This document shows, one piece after another, positions 61,299 to 64,000 of a stretch of 64,000 nt of DNA (positions are counted from its first letter, which is position 1; each line of letters opens with the position of its first letter). This DNA is from Oxytricha trifallax. Lineage: Eukaryota > Ciliophora > Spirotrichea > Sporadotrichida > Oxytrichidae. The translations under genes and the position numbers were made by a program. The DNA lies in contig ARYC01000782.1 in assembly GCA_000711775.1 (NCBI GenBank), positions 51,821 to 115,820 on the forward strand, written 5' to 3'. The notes under the pieces were generated by a model. That model saw only the letters and a program-made list of their open reading frames with translations, was not told where the DNA came from and ran no database searches.

Positions 61299-63185
61299 TC
61301 AAAATAAAAGTAAGTTACTAAAACTAATCATACTTGTTAAAGCCAAACTAGCTCCAACTCCTATCACTGCAAACATTTTCTGTTAATTTTATAGACTATC
61401 TGGAAATAATGATTTGATGCAATTCGTGGTTTATTCCCCTTGAACAAGTGGCCAGTGATTCACATTGAAAAGCTGGTCTATTGCACTGTCTAAAACTGAC
61501 TTATCTGAAATTCCGCAGGTATCCCTTTGAGCTTTGAAGTCATTTCGATCTAAAGTGTGACATGCAGATTCTTAAAGTACTTAACGCAGAGCTTATACAG
61601 CATTTAATTAAAAAGTACATTATACTTTTAAAATGTATTATAGTATAATATCTTAAGTTTATAATGTATATGTAAGTTAAATTATTATTTATTTAAATAT
61701 ATTTTTTTAGATTGCGGTAGATATCTGTTCCTAAGACTTAAGAGCAATATCCGTTATTACCATCCATAGCACACCCACACTCAACCAAGAAATCTTGATA
61801 TTTTCTTTATGAATTAAATTTACTTTACAGAATATAAAATTAGAATTTATAAGTATTTTAATTTAATGAAGCATTTTTACTGGGGTTTGGGTACTCTGCC
61901 AGGAAGTTCAATTCACACTTATTTGTTTAATTAGTTACCGAGCAATTAAAGCTATTCTCTTAAAATAATTGAAGTTTTTGAGACCCTAATTAATACATAA
62001 TCTTTTCAACACTTGTGCAATTCGCTTAAGTAATTGAGGTAGGTAAGATATAAAACTTAAAATCACAGGAAATATTAAAAATTAATTAAAAAAATAATTT
62101 CTTATATGTAATAATTAAGAGTGGGAAAGCAAAGCCAGATTTACAATATTGACCGTTTCTCTTATAGTCTTCTAGGGATATTGATCTAAAACTTGAAGTC
62201 TTAGTTATTCCATTTGAGAACCATTAATAAACGTATGATTACAATATTTTTAAAATTCTACCATCCAAAAGAAGTACCATCTTCTTAAGAATAAACAGGC
62301 AGGCATTTTTTTATTGGAGGAGAAGCTTCTCTATCTTTAACGGTTGCATACCAACAATAATTTGAAACTATACATTCTTCATCTGCTGTGCAATTATTCC
62401 CAGAGACTTTCAATCTTGTACAAATTGATGAAAATGGCCAAGAAGGGCTCTAGTTGGTAATTTTATAAAGAATAGATTTTTCTTTAAACTTTGTGAGTAT
62501 AAAGTTGATAAATTTGATTTAATTTAAGTTGCAGTAATACCCAGGTTAGCAATCTGCATGAGAAGTACATTGCGAATTAACATCAAGTCCCGTACAAATT
62601 CCGCTTACACATCTCTTAGAAAAGCACTAACTTGAATCAGAGCAGGTCCTTCCATTGTTTTGCATTCTATTTGTTACATATTGAACTTCTTTGCAATATC
62701 CAAGGGTTCGTTTCTTATATAATTGGGATATACTTGGATTTGTTGAAGTAGATAAGTGCAAAGTTTTTTCACAAACCATGCGGATTTATCTAACTAGAAA
62801 TCGCATACTTTATAAAATAAATCTCATTAATTAGAAGAATTTTATAAACTTTTCTTATAAAAATTTATACAACTTTTGTCGTTCCACCTGTATAAGTATC
62901 GCAAGAATAGCTTCTAATTTCAATCGCAGACTATGCTTCATCGTGTTTATAGCAAGCATCATTATCTATTGTTGTATCACAAGAAATTGTAGGACATGAT
63001 ATTATTTAAACTGTTTATTAAAATAATGATTGTATTAAATACTCTATCAGGGTTTATGTTGAGGTTTGCTAAAAAACTAAACTGATAATTAAAAGGAAGC
63101 ATTCAAGTTTTAGCAAATAATTGGATTATTGTTTTAACCTTTGAGAGATCGATACGGTTTGAATGTTTTGATAAGTTCTTTTCAT
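61299..63185 (-). CDS. cysteine-rich secreted or GPI/TM-anchored protein, paralog A
   Basis: Extracellular-type protein. ATG 63185 with a hydrophobic leader (NYLLKLECFLLIISLVF), then Cys-rich blocks CPTISCDTTIDNDACYKHD, CSDSSQCFSKRCVSGICTG, SQCTSHADCQPGYYCNLN, NCTADEECIVSNYCWYATV, EDYKRNGQYCKSGFAF, FLVECGCAMDGNNGYCSQVL. The C-terminal block is NDFKAQRDTCGISDKSVLD and SAIDQLFNVNHWPLVQGEQ, followed by MFAVIGVGASLALTSMISF and a TGA at 61299-61301. The pattern is a signal peptide, Cys-rich ectodomain and hydrophobic C-terminus. Several IESs separate the blocks; one (pointer ATT) is placed. Function unknown; ciliate surface proteins often look like this. Paralog B lies upstream on the same strand. 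Confidence 0.75.
61602..61713 (-). other. IES in paralog A, pointer ATT
   Basis: ATT at 61602-61604 and 61711-61713. Deletion of 109 bp joins LGTDIYRN to AVQALRQVLQESACH. Paralog B is continuous at this site (VYRNAMEAFKKVLEESNCH). Confidence 0.75.
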
Positions 63186-63333
63186 TTTGAATTTAAATGT
63201 AAAATATTCTTTTTAATTTAAGACTACAAACTTTAAATTATTCTACTTCTTTGAACTGACTTAACATTAATCTATTTTGAGAAAATTAAAATGATGATTT
63301 TACAATATACTAGATAATTGGGAATTTTTTTTT

Positions 63334-64000
63334 TCATAAAATAAAGGATGCTAAATTTCCGCAAAGTAATACTACAACACTAAAACTTATTCCTATAAGT
63401 CCCTGTAACTTTTATTGATTTTATAAGCTATCGGGGAATAGATCTTTTATACAACCTGTAGTGTCGTCTGATCCTTGAGCAAGAGGCCAATGATTGATAT
63501 TAAAAAGTTAGTCTACTGCACTGTCCAACTCACCTTTATCTCTTATTCCACAAGAATCTCTTTGAGCCTTCAAATCATTTTTATTTTAAAAATGAATAGG
63601 TACTCTCAGAGATCAATATAAACTGAAATATAGAATTGAAAATTTATCATAACGATCTAGTGTGTGACAATTAGATTCTTCCAGAACCTTTTTAAAGGCT
63701 TCCATCGCATTTCTATAAACTGATGTACCTAAAACCTGAGAGCAGTAGCCGTTATTACCATCCATAGCGCATCCACAATCTACTAAGAAATCTTTATATG
63801 TTTTTTGTGCGCTTAAATATAAAATGCCTAAGATTTAAATATTAGGATTCATATTAAAAAATAAGTTAAAAAGGAGCACTAGTTTTAGCAGGATCAGGAT
63901 ATTCAGCGAGAAAATTTAATTCACACTTAGTTTGTTTAATTGGTTGGATTACACTTAAACTTTTCTTCTGCAGACAGTTCCACAGTCTATCCTGACTATG
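63334..64000 (-). CDS. cysteine-rich protein, paralog B (5' end outside window)
   Basis: C-terminal part of a tandem paralog of the gene at 61299-63185. Blocks: GCAMDGNNGYCSQVLGTS, VYRNAMEAFKKVLEESNCH, TLDRY, IES (pointer ATCAT), DLKAQRDSCGIRDKGELD, SAVDQLFNINHWPLAQGSDD, TGCIKDLFPDSL, then hydrophobic GLIGISFSVVVLLCGNLAS and TGA at 63334-63336. Upstream sequence to the window edge includes KCELNFLAEYPDPAKT-like coding near 63880-63950. Cys positions match paralog A. Confidence 0.75.
63574..63650 (-). other. IES in paralog B, pointer ATCAT
   Basis: ATCAT at 63574-63578 and 63646-63650. Deletion of 72 bp joins CHTLDRY to DLKAQRDSCG. Paralog A is continuous here (CHTLDRNDFKAQRD). Confidence 0.85.

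Noticed and set aside
1..64000. Bacterial or organellar origin (operons, CRISPR, ribosome binding sites)
   Set aside because: GT..AG introns, TAA/TAG as Gln, eukaryotic genes (uL24, Seh1, COMMD, neuroguidin) and TBE exclude it; no CRISPR-like spaced repeats seen.
1..64000. tRNA, rRNA or other structured RNA genes
   Set aside because: None could be recognised by eye; a covariance-model scan would be needed to exclude small ones.

Overview
This window reads as germline (micronuclear) DNA of a spirotrich ciliate of the Oxytricha/Stylonychia/Tetmemena type. Four things support this. (1) Conserved genes read only if TAA and TAG mean glutamine and TGA is the stop. (2) Coding blocks (MDSs) are interrupted by short AT-rich segments (IESs) bounded by 2-9 bp direct repeats (pointers); deleting one repeat plus the segment restores the frame in about two dozen places I worked out by hand. 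(3) A 3.6 kb TBE transposon with C4A4 telomere-like terminal inverted repeats and an AGT target duplication lies inside one gene. (4) Long stretches are very AT-rich and gene-poor. Small GT..AG introns are also present. All resolved genes have their MDSs in linear order; I saw no proven scrambling. The exact species is not determinable from this.

Layout. 1-1182 (-) nucleoside-monophosphate kinase, 3' end outside the window. 2000-3390 (+) WD40 protein. 3547-7649 (+) TPR protein. 8125-10147 (-) membrane-anchored SAM methyltransferase. 10148-13689 AT-rich, mostly non-coding. 13690-19124 (+) Gln-rich protein whose reading frame is split by the TBE at 14783-18397. 19125-27042 a gene-free AT-rich block with two copies of a palindromic element. 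27043-31584 and 32693-37524 (+) tandem paralogous protein kinases. 37624-38085 a G/C-tract-bounded element. 38184-40225 (+) neuroguidin/Lcp5. 40551-41769 (-) unknown protein. 42622-43481 (-) COMM-domain protein. 43648-46910 (-) acylaminoacyl-peptidase. 47160-50282 (-) EMAP-like protein. 50493-51618 (+) coiled-coil membrane protein. 52559-about 54180 (+) Gln-rich protein. 54288-54982 (+) ribosomal protein uL24/L26. 55633-59288 (-) LMBD2-type membrane protein. 59461-61053 (-) Seh1 nucleoporin. 61299-63185 and 63334-64000 (-) tandem cysteine-rich surface/secreted proteins.

The genes form no operon-like pathway. In such germlines neighbouring loci normally become separate nanochromosomes, so adjacency need not mean shared function. 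The most notable features are the relations between mobile elements and IESs. Three palindromic elements inside genes each lie inside an IES bounded by a clean pointer pair, and one pointer coincides with the element's terminus. The TBE sits in frame inside coding sequence. G4T4-like tracts recur inside short IESs. One IES is only 11 bp, and tandem paralogs carry IESs at different positions. All pointer assignments are by eye, by matching direct repeats and restoring conserved reading frames; comparison with macronuclear sequence would settle them.
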